DNA of 51,203 nucleotides from Candidatus Eisenbergiella pullistercoris (GCA_019115665.1 DXDD01000176.1:1-51203), one strand, 5' to 3'. Counted from the first letter of the stretch, positions 33,671 to 42,488 are shown. Translations and numbers: made by a program. The notes: generated by a model from the letters alone, not told the origin.

Positions 33671-33812
33671 CGTCATTAGCGGGAAAGAGCAGTCTTTTTC
33701 CTTTGCATCTCTCTGTTTTTCTGTCATTATCTCTTTTTTTCTTAGCTTTGTAATTTTTTTCTTTTCCGCACAGGCTGCCTCCGTTCCGCCATGGACCCGC
33801 CCCGCAGGATGC

Positions 33813-33841
33813 GGCCGGCAGAGGGCCTGCCGGTCTTTTTT
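33813..33841 (+). terminator. Orphan plus-strand intrinsic terminator
   Basis: GGCCGGCAG pairs with CTGCCGGTC (one G-T) around AGGGC and is followed by six T. It points in the plus direction, but no plus-strand gene precedes it; both flanking genes are on the minus strand. The rest of 33671-33812 is T-rich on the plus strand with no clear feature. Confidence 0.7.
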
Positions 33842-33871
33842 GATATCGAAGATTTTCCGGTTTTCTTCCGT

Positions 33872-34717
33872 CTAAAATTCCACTTCCATCCCGTCGTAGG
33901 ACACCAGGAACCCATACTGTTCTGCCACAGGCAGCATCTCGTCATAGGTTACTCCCGCATTATGAGTGAAATGGTTCGCCACGTAGATGGTGCTTTCATC
34001 CGCAAGCCCTTCCTTCACCAGCCGGTCGCGAATCTGCGCATCGGCGGCAAAGCCCATATGTCCGCTGTAATTCGCGTGAATGGCATGGGTGGCATCCAGG
34101 CTCACCAGATTCAGCTTCACCGGATGGCCGGTCAGATATTCCCAGGTGCTTTCCGGGAACAGCCCCGTATCATGGGCGTACAGGAGCGCCTTCCCATCCT
34201 TTTCAATCAGATAGATCACCGGCTCGCAGCGCACGTCATGCTGCGCCTCCAGCGGGGTGATCCGATACCCTTCCGCCTCAAAGGGCTCGAAGGCCTTCAC
34301 GCGCACAGGCGACACCCGGTCCTCCATCACGTTGTGATCCGCATAGCCCGTCCCCTTGTCGATGGCCGCAACCACCTTCGCATAAGCAGGATACGTTCCA
34401 TAGATAAACAGCGGCTGTCCGTCGATACCATGGGCGAAGCCCTCCTGCCGGTTCAGAAGCTCGTCCTGATACAGATGGTCTTCGTGGTCATGTGTGATGA
34501 GGCAGGTATGGATGGACGGCAGATCCAGTCCGTAAAACAGGCTGTGGACATAGGTATCCGCATTCAGGTCAAGAAGCAGCGTATCGTCCACGAGCGCCTG
34601 GCTCCTCGTCCGGATATTCCTTCCGCCCGCCTTTCTGCTCTTTTCACAGACCTCACATCTGCAGAAGGCCGCGGGCACTCCCTCGCATGCCGCGGTGCCA
34701 AGATATTTGATTTTCAT
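33872..34717 (-). CDS. MBL-fold phosphodiesterase (PhnP-like)
   Basis: The 281-residue protein starts MKIKYLGTAACEGVPAAFC. CRCEVC and further acidic residues can hold a structural zinc, as in PhnP-type enzymes. The MBL motif is ITHDHEDHLYQDEL; later His and Asp residues are in EAQHDVRCEPVIYL, LLYAHDTG, SLDATHA and VANHFTHNAG. PhnP family members hydrolyse cyclic phosphates; the substrate here is unknown. GGAGGG precedes the ATG at 34717. Confidence 0.88.
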   Translation of the reverse strand: MKIKYLGTAACEGVPAAFCRCEVCEKSRKAGGRNIRTRSQALVDDTLLLDLNADTYVHSLFYGLDLPSIHTCLITHDHEDHLYQDELLNRQEGFAHGIDGQPLFIYGTYPAYAKVVAAIDKGTGYADHNVMEDRVSPVRVKAFEPFEAEGYRITPLEAQHDVRCEPVIYLIEKDGKALLYAHDTGLFPESTWEYLTGHPVKLNLVSLDATHAIHANYSGHMGFAADAQIRDRLVKEGLADESTIYVANHFTHNAGVTYDEMLPVAEQYGFLVSYDGMEVEF

Positions 34718-35038
34718 TCTCTTTCCCTCCATGCCGGAACGCTTTGTGTCAAAACATGCGCTCCGTTTCTTCCATTCGGCGTCTGCGCCGGAATCTTCCC
34801 TGATTATCTCTTTTTTCCGGAAGAAATGCAAGCTTCTTTTCCGCAAGGGGCCACTGTTCACACGCAATGAGGCGGAGCGGCGGCGCAGGCCGTATCGCTT
34901 CCGGAGACGCAAGACTTTTGAGGGAAGGCTTTTGAGGGAAGCCTTTTGAGGATGCCGGAAGTTTTTCGGGAATGCCGAAAGTTTTTCAGCGCCTTTTCAG
35001 GCTTCCGAAACCGGGGTCCGGCACAGGAAATCCGCCTG
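34718..35038. other. Gap with short imperfect direct repeats
   Basis: The 320 bases upstream of the MBL gene hold no convincing reading frame. From 34910 to 35000 short copies of TTTTGAGGGAAG and of AAGTTTTTC-GGGAATGCCG repeat. I found no promoter of good fit here. Confidence 0.5.
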
Positions 35039-35356
35039 CTACGGGCAAAAAGCCGGTTTTCCTGATTCAGACCGTAGAAAATCTCCTCTCACTACGGAAA
35101 AAAAGCCAATTTCCCTGATTCAGACCGTAGAACATCCCTGAAATCTACGGGTAAAAAGCCGATTTCCCCGATTCCGGCCGTAGAACCCCCCTGAAATCTA
35201 CGGGTAAAAAGCCGATTTCCTCGATTCCAGCCGTAGAACGCTCCTGAAATCTACGGTACAAAAACCAAAATTTCCTGATTTGGCCGTAGTGCGATCCCGA
35301 TCTATACGGATCATCATGCCATTTTTCTGATTTCTGCCGTAGAAGCCTGCACAGGG
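35039..35356. repeat. 53-bp-period inverted-repeat array, copy 2 (six units)
   Basis: Units start at 35039, 35092, 35145, 35198, 35251 and 35304, exactly 53 bases apart. Each is CTACGG-N27-CCGTAG plus a 14-base spacer; in the last unit the first arm is ATACGG. The inner sequence keeps an A-run then GCC-ATTTCC, while other bases vary. Across each spacer the arms can form CCGTAGA-N12-TCTACGG. The arm spacing and period equal those of the array at 8304-8469. Confidence 0.9.
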
Positions 35357-35411
35357 ACCATTTCAGTGACCATTTTAGGGATCCTTTTGGTCCCGGCCCG
35401 GCCATTCCGTC

Positions 35412-35558
35412 GTAACAGTTCAGCCTTCGGCAGAACTGTTACGGCATCCGGCCCATCGCAGCACTCGCTTTATCGTGCAGCGATGGGCCGGATGCTTTCT
35501 GCTGATATGTTTTCGTACGGTCTGCGCAGTAAATGCGCAGACCTGGCTGAACTGTTAC
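35412..35558. mobile_element. MITE-like palindromic element, full copy
   Basis: The 147-bp element has perfect 14-bp terminal inverted repeats (GTAACAGTTCAGCC at 35412, GGCTGAACTGTTAC ending 35558). Inside are a long palindrome, GCATCCGGCCCATCGC with GCGATGGGCCGGATGC (35444-35495), and the hairpin TGCGCAgtaaaTGCGCA. It carries no gene. Partial copies lie at 14405, 25973 and 37292. No transposase is in the window. Confidence 0.75.
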
Positions 35559-35576
35559 ATTCCGTCCCCTTTTTTA

Positions 35577-35604
35577 TTGAAATATCCGGCGTTTTGTGTA
35601 TAAT
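35577..35604 (+). promoter_or_regulatory. Predicted promoter of the ABC-F gene
   Basis: TTGAAA (35577-35582) and a perfect TATAAT (35599-35604) are 16 bases apart, 48 bases before the ABC-F ATG. Confidence 0.75.
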
Positions 35605-35651
35605 GGAAGAGCAGCAAAAACATGGATATTTGAAATAAGTAAGGAGTCAGA

Positions 35652-37289
35652 ATGATACAGGCGATCAATGTCACTTTAAGATTGGGAAAAAAGGCGCTGT
35701 TTGAGGATGTGAACATCAAGTTCACCGAGGGCAACTGCTATGGCCTGATCGGCGCGAACGGGGCGGGGAAGTCCACTTTTCTGAAGATCCTGTCCGGCCA
35801 GCTGGAGTCCACCAACGGAGAGGTGGTCATCACCCCCGGCCAGCGTCTTTCCGTGCTGGAGCAGGATCATTTCAAATACGACGAGTTCCCGGTGCTGGAC
35901 ACGGTCATCATGGGAAACGCCAGGCTGTACGAGATCATGAAGGAAAAGGAAGCCATCTACGCGAAGGAGGATTTTTCCGATGAGGACGGCATTCGGGCCA
36001 GCGAGCTGGAAGCGGAATTCGCCGAGATGGACGGCTGGGAGGCGGAGTCCAACGCCGCAAGCCTGCTTAACGGCCTTGGCATCGAGACGGAGCACCACTA
36101 CAGCCTGATGAAGGACTTAAACGGAAGCCAGAAGGTAAAGGTGCTGCTGGCGAAGGCGCTGTTCGGCAACCCGGACATCCTGCTTCTGGACGAGCCCACC
36201 AACCATCTGGATCTGGACGCCATCGCATGGCTGGAGGATTTCCTGATCGAATTTGAGAATACGGTCATCGTGGTCTCCCACGACCGTTATTTCCTGAATA
36301 AGGTCTGCACCCAGATCGCGGACATCGACTACGGCAAGATCCAGCTGTATGCGGGCAACTACGATTTCTGGTACGAGTCCAGCCAGCTGCTCATCAAGCA
36401 GATGAAGGAAGCCAATAAGAAAAAGGAAGAAAAGATCAAGGAGCTGCAGGAATTCATCTCCCGCTTCTCCGCAAACGCTTCCAAATCCAAGCAGGCGACC
36501 TCCAGAAAGCGGGCCCTGGAAAAGATCCAGCTGGACGAGATCCGTCCTTCCAGCAGAAAGTATCCCTACATCGATTTCCGTCCCGACAGAGAGATCGGAA
36601 ATGAGGTGCTCACCGTGGAAGGGATCTCCAAGACCATCAACGGAGAAAAGGTGCTGGACAACATTTCCTTCATCATGGGACACAACGACAAGATCGCCTT
36701 CGTGGGCGGAAACGAGCTGGCGAAGACCACTCTTTTCCAGATCCTGATGGGCGAGATGGAGCCGGACGAAGGCACCTATAAGTGGGGCGTCACCACCTCC
36801 CAGGCCTATTTTCCCAAGGACAGCACGAAGGAATTTGACAGCGAGCTGACCATCGCGGACTGGCTGATGGGCTATTCCCCGGTGAAGGATATCACCTATG
36901 TGCGAGGCTTCCTGGGAAGGATGCTGTTCGCGGGCGAGGACGGCGTGAAAAAGGTGTGCGTCCTTTCCGGAGGAGAAAAGGTACGGTGTCTGCTTTCCAA
37001 GATGATGATCTCCGGAGCCAACTGCCTGGTGCTGGACGAGCCCACCAACCATCTGGACATGGAATCCATCACGGCCCTCAACAACGGCCTGATCAAATTC
37101 CCCGGCGTGGCCCTCTTCTCCTGCCGCGACCATCAGTTCGTACAGACCACGGCCAACCGGATCATGGAGATCCTGCCGAACGGTACGCTGATCGACAAGA
37201 TCACCACCTATGACGAATACCTGGCAAGCGACGCGATGGCGAGAAAGCGCACCGTCTATACCGCGAACCGGGAAGATGATGAAGACTGA
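35652..37289 (+). CDS. ABC-F family ATPase
   Basis: The 545-residue protein has two ATP-binding domains and no membrane segments, so it should act on the ribosome rather than in transport. Domain 1: Walker A GANGAGKST, signature LNGSQKVKVLLAKALFG (a departure from LSGGQ), Walker B ILLLDEPTNHLD. A linker rich in Lys follows (about residues 245-300). Domain 2: Walker A reads GGNELAKTT instead of G-x-x-G-x-G-K-T, with LSGGEKVRCLLSKMM and CLVLDEPTNHLD. The changes may be subfamily traits. AAGGAG lies five bases before the ATG. It follows a MITE-like repeat. Confidence 0.92.
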   Translation: MIQAINVTLRLGKKALFEDVNIKFTEGNCYGLIGANGAGKSTFLKILSGQLESTNGEVVITPGQRLSVLEQDHFKYDEFPVLDTVIMGNARLYEIMKEKEAIYAKEDFSDEDGIRASELEAEFAEMDGWEAESNAASLLNGLGIETEHHYSLMKDLNGSQKVKVLLAKALFGNPDILLLDEPTNHLDLDAIAWLEDFLIEFENTVIVVSHDRYFLNKVCTQIADIDYGKIQLYAGNYDFWYESSQLLIKQMKEANKKKEEKIKELQEFISRFSANASKSKQATSRKRALEKIQLDEIRPSSRKYPYIDFRPDREIGNEVLTVEGISKTINGEKVLDNISFIMGHNDKIAFVGGNELAKTTLFQILMGEMEPDEGTYKWGVTTSQAYFPKDSTKEFDSELTIADWLMGYSPVKDITYVRGFLGRMLFAGEDGVKKVCVLSGGEKVRCLLSKMMISGANCLVLDEPTNHLDMESITALNNGLIKFPGVALFSCRDHQFVQTTANRIMEILPNGTLIDKITTYDEYLASDAMARKRTVYTANREDDED

Positions 37290-37291
37290 AA

Positions 37292-37322
37292 GTAGCAGTT
37301 CTGCCGAAGGCTGAACTGTTAC
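37292..37322. repeat. Short hairpin copy of the palindromic element
   Basis: GTAGCAGTTC-TGCCGAAGGCT-GAACTGTTAC lies directly after the ABC-F stop, in the reverse orientation to the left end of the 35412 element. Its first arm has one changed base. Confidence 0.75.
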
Positions 37323-37353
37323 GACTGAAACGGATAAAAACGGAGGACAGCCT

Positions 37354-38238
37354 GTGAAAATCGTTGACCTTCACGTTCATTCCTGCTGCTCCGACGGCAC
37401 GCTCACCCCTTCTGAACTGGTGGATCTCGCCCTTCAGAAGGGGCTTTCCGCATTCGCCCTGACGGATCATGACACCACCGCGGGGCTGGACGAGGCCATC
37501 GGCTATGCGCAGGGCCGGGATATTGAGGTGATCCCCGGCATTGAATTTTCTACAGAATATAAAGGAAGGGATATCCATATCCTGGGACTTGCCATCGACT
37601 GGCACTCTGCCGCCTTTGAAAAGCGCATCCGGGCCTTTGTGGATTCCCGCGTCGAACGCAACCGGAAAATGTGCGAAAATCTTTCCCGGGCGGGCATCGA
37701 CATCTCTTATGAAAAGCTCCTTGCCGCTTTTCCCGGCGCCGTTGTGACCCGGGCGCATTATGCCAGATATCTGCTGGATCATGGCTGTGTGAAGAGCCTG
37801 CCGGAGGCCTTTGAGCGCTACGTGGGCGATCACACCCCGTATTTCGTTCCCAGGCAGAAGGTCACCCCCGTCCAGGCAGTGGAGCTGATCCTGCAGGCGA
37901 AGGGCCTTCCCATCCTGGCCCATCCCACCCTTTACCACATGGGAAAGGACGCCCTGCAGACCCTGGTATCCCTTCTGAAGGAGGCAGGACTTGTGGGCAT
38001 CGAAGCCGTCTATTCCACCTACAGCGCCGGAGAGGAACGGGAAATGCGGCAGCTTGCCGCAAGGAACGGCCTTCTCATCAGCGGCGGCTCCGATTTCCAC
38101 GGTTCCAACAAGCCCGGTCTGGAGCTTGCCACAGGCTATCATGGAAGGCTGGTCATCCCCTTTGACATCTGGGAACGTCTCATGAAAAAAGGGCGGGAGC
38201 TGTACGGAGAAGACTGGAGCCAAAACACACCGGGATGA
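37354..38238 (+). CDS. PHP-domain phosphoesterase
   Basis: The 294-residue protein has the four PHP motifs: DLHVHSCCSDG (residues 5-15), ALTDHDT, a His in TRAHYARYL and the final DFHG in SGGSDFHGSN. Related enzymes (YciV/TrpH type) hydrolyse 3',5'-nucleoside bisphosphates or short RNA ends. The start is GTG with GGAGG six bases upstream. It follows the ABC-F gene on the same strand after 64 bases. Confidence 0.92.
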   Translation: MKIVDLHVHSCCSDGTLTPSELVDLALQKGLSAFALTDHDTTAGLDEAIGYAQGRDIEVIPGIEFSTEYKGRDIHILGLAIDWHSAAFEKRIRAFVDSRVERNRKMCENLSRAGIDISYEKLLAAFPGAVVTRAHYARYLLDHGCVKSLPEAFERYVGDHTPYFVPRQKVTPVQAVELILQAKGLPILAHPTLYHMGKDALQTLVSLLKEAGLVGIEAVYSTYSAGEEREMRQLAARNGLLISGGSDFHGSNKPGLELATGYHGRLVIPFDIWERLMKKGRELYGEDWSQNTPG

Positions 38239-38275
38239 GAAAGCTGCGGACACGAGAGAGAAAAGGAGAAAACCC

Positions 38276-39130
38276 ATGACAGAAGGAAAGAACGCAGAAG
38301 AAAAGAATGCAGGGACAAAAATCCTGTTCAGCGACATGGACGGGACGCTTCTGAAAAATGACAGCACCGTTTCCCCGGAAACCAAGCAGGTGCTGGACCG
38401 AATGACCGCAGCCGGGCATCGTCTGGTCCTTACCTCCGGACGGCCGCTGGACAGCATGCTGGAGGTCATGGAGCAGGAGGGGCTGTTCTATCCGGATACT
38501 CTGCTCATCGCCTACAACGGAAGCCTCACCTGGGACTGCACGGCGCAGGCCCCTCTGTTCTCCCTTCCGCTTCCCCTGGACATCTGCCGGGGGATCGCCG
38601 ACGCGGCCAGGCGGCACGGCGTCCATTACCAGACCTATACGGACCATGAGATCGTCTGCGAAAAAGAGGATGAGGAGCTGCGCTATTACCGCAGGCGCAT
38701 CCATCTTCCCGTCCTCCTTTCCCCGGATCCCGTCTCCGCCCTGACCGCGCCCCCTTACAAAATGCATGCCATCCATCTGACGGATCACGAAAGGCTGGAA
38801 GCGCTGAAGGCGGACGTGGAGGAACGCTTCAACGGCCGGGTGACGGTACAGTTTTCCAACGATCAGTATCTGGAATTTTTCCACAGCGGCTCCGGGAAGG
38901 GAAGCGCCATCCTGCAGCTGCTCCGCCATCTCGGCATTCCCGTGGAAAACAGCTTTTCCGCAGGGGACGCCCCCAACGACATCTCCATGCTGCAGGCAGC
39001 CGGATGCGGAATCGCCATGAAAAATGCGGATCCCGAGGTAAAGGAATCCGCAGATTATATCACGCGCTTTGACAATGAGCACGACGGTCTGGCCGACGCC
39101 GTTGCGCTTCTTATTCTGAACGGCGGCTGA
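38276..39130 (+). CDS. HAD-superfamily (Cof-type) phosphatase
   Basis: The 284-residue protein has HAD motif I FSDMDGTLL, with the nucleophile Asp, motif II TSGRPL, the Cof-type cap, and motif III/IV GKGSAILQLL and SAGDAPNDISMLQAAG. Such proteins dephosphorylate sugar phosphates or small metabolites. An AAAGGAG site precedes the ATG. It follows the PHP gene. Its 3' end overlaps the convergent acyltransferase gene by 20 bases. Confidence 0.93.
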   Translation: MTEGKNAEEKNAGTKILFSDMDGTLLKNDSTVSPETKQVLDRMTAAGHRLVLTSGRPLDSMLEVMEQEGLFYPDTLLIAYNGSLTWDCTAQAPLFSLPLPLDICRGIADAARRHGVHYQTYTDHEIVCEKEDEELRYYRRRIHLPVLLSPDPVSALTAPPYKMHAIHLTDHERLEALKADVEERFNGRVTVQFSNDQYLEFFHSGSGKGSAILQLLRHLGIPVENSFSAGDAPNDISMLQAAGCGIAMKNADPEVKESADYITRFDNEHDGLADAVALLILNGG

Positions 39131-40289
39131 GCTTTGCCGCCTCCCCTTTCGGCCTGAGGGCCGATTCCGCCGCGGCCCCTTTCGTTCTGAGGACGGATTC
39201 CGCCGCGGTCCCTTTTGTTCTGAGGATGGATTCCGCTGCGGCCTTCTTCATCATCCTTCTGCGAAAGGCGTCATAGAGCACCTTTCCGCCGATGGGAAGG
39301 CCGGTCATCGCCCCCAGATACACCGCTGTTTTCAGAAGCGACATCTCTGTTAAGAACGGAAATACCAGAGGGAGGCAGTCCAGGATCAGCATGTGGTACA
39401 GGAAAATATAGAGCGTATATCTTCCCAGCCAGGCAAGCAGAGAAAGCAGACGGTCCGCCGCCGGGCTGTTTAAAAGCGCCCCCAGGCTGCACCAGGAAAA
39501 AAGAAAGAAAAGGACGGCAAGGGAATAGACCGTTATGGTGATTCCCGGCGGATTCACGCGAAGCAGCCAGCCAAACAGCCCTTCGTCCAGGGCGAGCCGG
39601 TCCGTTAACAGAAAGGCGGCGGACAGCGCAAGCAGTACAAGGGACGCGGCCGCGCATACCGCCGCCCGGCTCCGATACCGGATCTCGATCTGCATGTCCG
39701 CCGCGATCATTCCCATCACGAACAGGAACAGGAAGGTTCCTCCCATCAGATAATTTCCCCCGCCATAGGTCTCGAGGGCAAGGGTGTGCTTCACGCTGAA
39801 GATGGACGCCGCCAGCGCCGCCGCCAGATATCCGCTTCTCCACAGAACGCTCAGCCTGCCTCTGCGGCAGAAAACGGTCAGGAGATAAAGAACCGGAGCC
39901 GCCGCGATCAGCTGCAGGTAGATCAGGACAAAATAGAACTGTCCCTCCAGATTAAAATGCAGCGCCCAGAGCACATAGGGGCCAAGGCTCAGCTGAAAGC
40001 CGCTTTTTACGAACTGACAGACGGCGACGGCCGCCAGGTAAGGGGCGAGGATCCGCCACAGTCTCCTTCCGGTCCAGCGCAGGTACGTCTCCTCCTGCCT
40101 CCGCCGCTCCAGCGAATACCAGGAGGTCATCCCGGACAGGAAGAAAAAGGCGGAAACGGAAAAGAAAGAAAGATACTGAATGTTCTCTCCCTCATATAAA
40201 ATTCCCTTTCCGTGATCCACCAGTACGCCCAGTATGGCCAGAAATTTGGCGCAGTCTATCCACACAACGTTATTTTTGGTCTCCGCCAT
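39111..40289 (-). CDS. Membrane acyltransferase (Acyltransferase_3 family)
   Basis: The 392-residue protein has about ten hydrophobic segments. The start CAKFLAILGVLVDHGKG carries the family's Asp-His, and FFSVSAFFFLSGM is the next membrane helix. Related enzymes move acyl groups onto surface sugars. The C-terminus repeats an 11-residue block (AAAESVLRTKG) in direct tandem, the same 33-base DNA unit at about 39135-39235. GGAGG and GGAG sites lie somewhat far upstream of the ATG. Confidence 0.88.
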   Translation of the reverse strand: MAETKNNVVWIDCAKFLAILGVLVDHGKGILYEGENIQYLSFFSVSAFFFLSGMTSWYSLERRRQEETYLRWTGRRLWRILAPYLAAVAVCQFVKSGFQLSLGPYVLWALHFNLEGQFYFVLIYLQLIAAAPVLYLLTVFCRRGRLSVLWRSGYLAAALAASIFSVKHTLALETYGGGNYLMGGTFLFLFVMGMIAADMQIEIRYRSRAAVCAAASLVLLALSAAFLLTDRLALDEGLFGWLLRVNPPGITITVYSLAVLFFLFSWCSLGALLNSPAADRLLSLLAWLGRYTLYIFLYHMLILDCLPLVFPFLTEMSLLKTAVYLGAMTGLPIGGKVLYDAFRRRMMKKAAAESILRTKGTAAESVLRTKGAAAESALRPKGEAAKLSRRSE

Positions 40290-40359
40290 AATACGGGTCT
40301 GCTCCTTTCCTCCCTTTCGGGGCGTCCGTCCTTCCTTCGGTCTGTCTTCTGTCTGTCCC

Positions 40360-40446
40360 GGCTATTCCAGCACGATCTGGCCTGTTTGTCCCGGCTATTC
40401 CAGCACGATCCTGGCCTGTCTGTTTCGGCTATTCCAGCACGATCCT
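40360..40446. repeat. 33-bp triplication at the 3' end of the secreted-protein gene
   Basis: GGCTATTCCAGCACGATC occurs at 40360, 40393 and 40427. The last copy encodes the end of the neighbouring gene (ARIVLE plus stop) and the others lie beyond its stop. Confidence 0.85.
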
Positions 40447-41175
40447 GGCGCAGCCCTCCGGAATGTACCATTCCAGCTCCATCCGGCTTCCGGAAAGAGG
40501 GTCTCTGGTATAGAGCGCCTGACGGCGGATCAGCTCTCCCGCCGCGTCATAAAAGTCCGCGTAAAAGGTATTCATGCCCGGCGTTTTGCTGTCGCCGGAA
40601 AGCAGGGTTCCCGTCACCCGCAGGCAGTCCAGGCCGCTCTCCCGTTCGATCTCCATCCCCGCGATGGCCACGCTGGCTCCGTTTCTTCCGGTCAGGGTGC
40701 TGTTGTAATAAACCATCCGGTCGTCATAAACCGTCACCAGACTGGTTCCCGTCATCTGCGTATAGACCTCCCCGTCCTCCGCAAGACCGCTGCGGATGGT
40801 GATATAATCCACCACAGCCGGGTTGCTGATCCGGTAAACCGCCGCCACCGTCGTGCCGGGCGCGGCCGCCGCCGCGGTCATCTTCGCGGTTCCGTCTCCG
40901 TTATCGGTCAGCACCGCCACGGCGATGGACGGATCCGCCGTCAGCACGGCCATATCGGCAAAGCCGCCGGCAAGCGCATACTCCACCTCGGCGCTTCCCG
41001 TTTCTCCCAGCCCCAGGGAAAGCACCTCCTCTTCCATCTGAATGCTCCCCTCTCCGGAAACCGGAGCCGCCAGCGCGGATATGGGGGAAAGGGCCGAGGC
41101 CGCAAGCGTCCCCGCAAGCAGCAGAGCCGCCGTTTTCTTCTGATTCCGCTTAATTCCATCTCTGATTCTGAACAT
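40429..41175 (-). CDS. Secreted protein of unknown function
   Basis: The 248-residue protein has a signal peptide (KKTAALLLAGTLAASALSP, cleavage likely after ALA). Residues about 40-120 resemble a bacterial Ig-like (BIG-type) domain (LGLGETGSAEVEYALAGG). The C-terminal half has VTVYDDRMVYYNSTLTG and GTLLSGDSKTPG, typical of small beta-rich surface domains. I do not recognise a family. AAGGAGAG precedes the ATG. It lies downstream of the ABC exporter and may be exported or assisted by it. Confidence 0.82.
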   Translation of the reverse strand: MFRIRDGIKRNQKKTAALLLAGTLAASALSPISALAAPVSGEGSIQMEEEVLSLGLGETGSAEVEYALAGGFADMAVLTADPSIAVAVLTDNGDGTAKMTAAAAAPGTTVAAVYRISNPAVVDYITIRSGLAEDGEVYTQMTGTSLVTVYDDRMVYYNSTLTGRNGASVAIAGMEIERESGLDCLRVTGTLLSGDSKTPGMNTFYADFYDAAGELIRRQALYTRDPLSGSRMELEWYIPEGCARIVLE

Positions 41176-41196
41176 ATTCTCTCCTTTTTGCTTCCC

Positions 41197-41287
41197 CCGC
41201 AGCCTCCGGGCTGCGGAGATTTCCGCGGCAGCCTTCTGACTGCCGGGATTATCCCTGCGGCCTCCGGGCTGCAGAGATTTCCGCGCT
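41197..41287. repeat. 58-bp direct repeat with hairpins
   Basis: CCGCAGCCTCCGGGCTGCGG and its near copy CTGCGGCCTCCGGGCTGCAG are 58 bases apart, each followed by AGATTTCCGCG. A hairpin GGCAGCC...GGCTGCC-like block lies between. It occupies the gap between the permease and the secreted-protein gene. Confidence 0.75.
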
Positions 41288-42488
41288 ACTCGCTTCTGAG
41301 CGCATCGATGGGACTCAGTCTGCTGGCCTTCCTGGCCGGAGCCCAGCCGAAGATGATGCCCACCGCCGTGGAAAAGCCCACGCCCAGCGCCACCGCAGAA
41401 ACCGAAAAAACAAAATCCGTATCCATTAACGCCGCGGCAGCCACCGAGATCAGCAGGCCAAGGATCACGCCGATGATGCCGCCGATCAGGGAAAGCACCA
41501 CCGATTCCAGCAGAAACTGCATCTGGATCCTTCCCGGCGTGGCTCCCATGGCCTTTCTCAGGCCGATCTCCTGCTTGCGCTCCGACACGGATACCAGCAT
41601 CATGTTCATGATGCCGATGCCGCCCACCAGAAGGGCGATGGAGGCGATGCCGGCAAGCATATAGGTGAGCATGCTCATCATCTCGTTCATGGTGTCCAGC
41701 AGGCTGTCCATGGCGAATACGAAATAGCTGTCCTCATTCTGGTTAAAGGCCTGATACAGAACGCCCTCCACCTCGTCGGAAAGCTGATCGGTATAGTCCG
41801 TATTTTCAATGTAGATTTCCAGGCTGCTGATGTTTTTCTGGCCGGTGATCTTTCTCGCCGTGGTATAGGGGATGGTGACGGTTCCGTCCGAGCTGGTCCC
41901 GAAGCCGGACATGGAGGCCATCAGGTCGGAATTTTCTCCTTCCAGGCCGATCACCGTATAGGTCGCCCCGTTCAGCGTAAGGGTCTTCCCCACCGGGTTC
42001 TCTCCCGCGAAAAGGTTTTCCGCGATATCCTGATCGATCACGCACACGTAGGCCTGATCCTCCACGTCCGTCCGGTTGATGGCTCTTCCCACCGTGACCA
42101 GGTTATTGTGTTCGTAGTAGACCTCGCTCTTTCCCTGGATGGACACGGCGTCCAGCAGGTCCTGATTTCTGGCCGCCATTCCCGTGGCGCTGATGGTGGG
42201 GGAGAGTCCCGCCACATTGTCCAGCTCCCCCAGGCTTTCCAGATCGTTTTCCGTCAGCCCGGATTTCAGGGGCGTTCCCGTGATGGAAACGCTGAGCGTT
42301 CCCGCGCCCAGGGAGGAAAATTCATCCATCACGGTGCTGATCGCGCCGTTTACGATGGTGATCAGGGAAATGACCGCCGTTACGCCGATGATGATTCCCA
42401 GCGTGGTGAGCAGGGTACGCATTTTATTGCTTCTGATATTTTCCCAGGAAAGCTGAACGCTCTGCCTGATGATTCCGATATTAGGCAT
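41286..42488 (-). CDS. ABC exporter permease (MacB/FtsX type)
   Basis: The 400-residue protein has the MacB topology: an N-terminal helix (MRTLLTTLGIIIGVTAVISL), a long periplasmic-type extracellular loop, and three C-terminal helices with RKQEIGLRKAMGATPGRIQM, the FtsX-domain signature. The family works with an ATPase and an HlyD adaptor to export peptides, drugs or lipids in mechanotransmission style. The ATG at 42488 overlaps the ATPase stop by eight bases and has AAGGAG upstream. Confidence 0.94.
   Translation of the reverse strand: MPNIGIIRQSVQLSWENIRSNKMRTLLTTLGIIIGVTAVISLITIVNGAISTVMDEFSSLGAGTLSVSITGTPLKSGLTENDLESLGELDNVAGLSPTISATGMAARNQDLLDAVSIQGKSEVYYEHNNLVTVGRAINRTDVEDQAYVCVIDQDIAENLFAGENPVGKTLTLNGATYTVIGLEGENSDLMASMSGFGTSSDGTVTIPYTTARKITGQKNISSLEIYIENTDYTDQLSDEVEGVLYQAFNQNEDSYFVFAMDSLLDTMNEMMSMLTYMLAGIASIALLVGGIGIMNMMLVSVSERKQEIGLRKAMGATPGRIQMQFLLESVVLSLIGGIIGVILGLLISVAAAALMDTDFVFSVSAVALGVGFSTAVGIIFGWAPARKASRLSPIDALRSE

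Noticed and set aside
33813-33841. Terminator of the minus-strand PhnP-like gene
   Set aside because: On the minus strand the hairpin is followed by GC-rich sequence and not by T, so it works only in the plus direction.
35039-35356. CRISPR array
   Set aside because: The units are tandem with a short 14-base spacer that is itself partly conserved, the inner 27 bases drift, and no cas gene is nearby.
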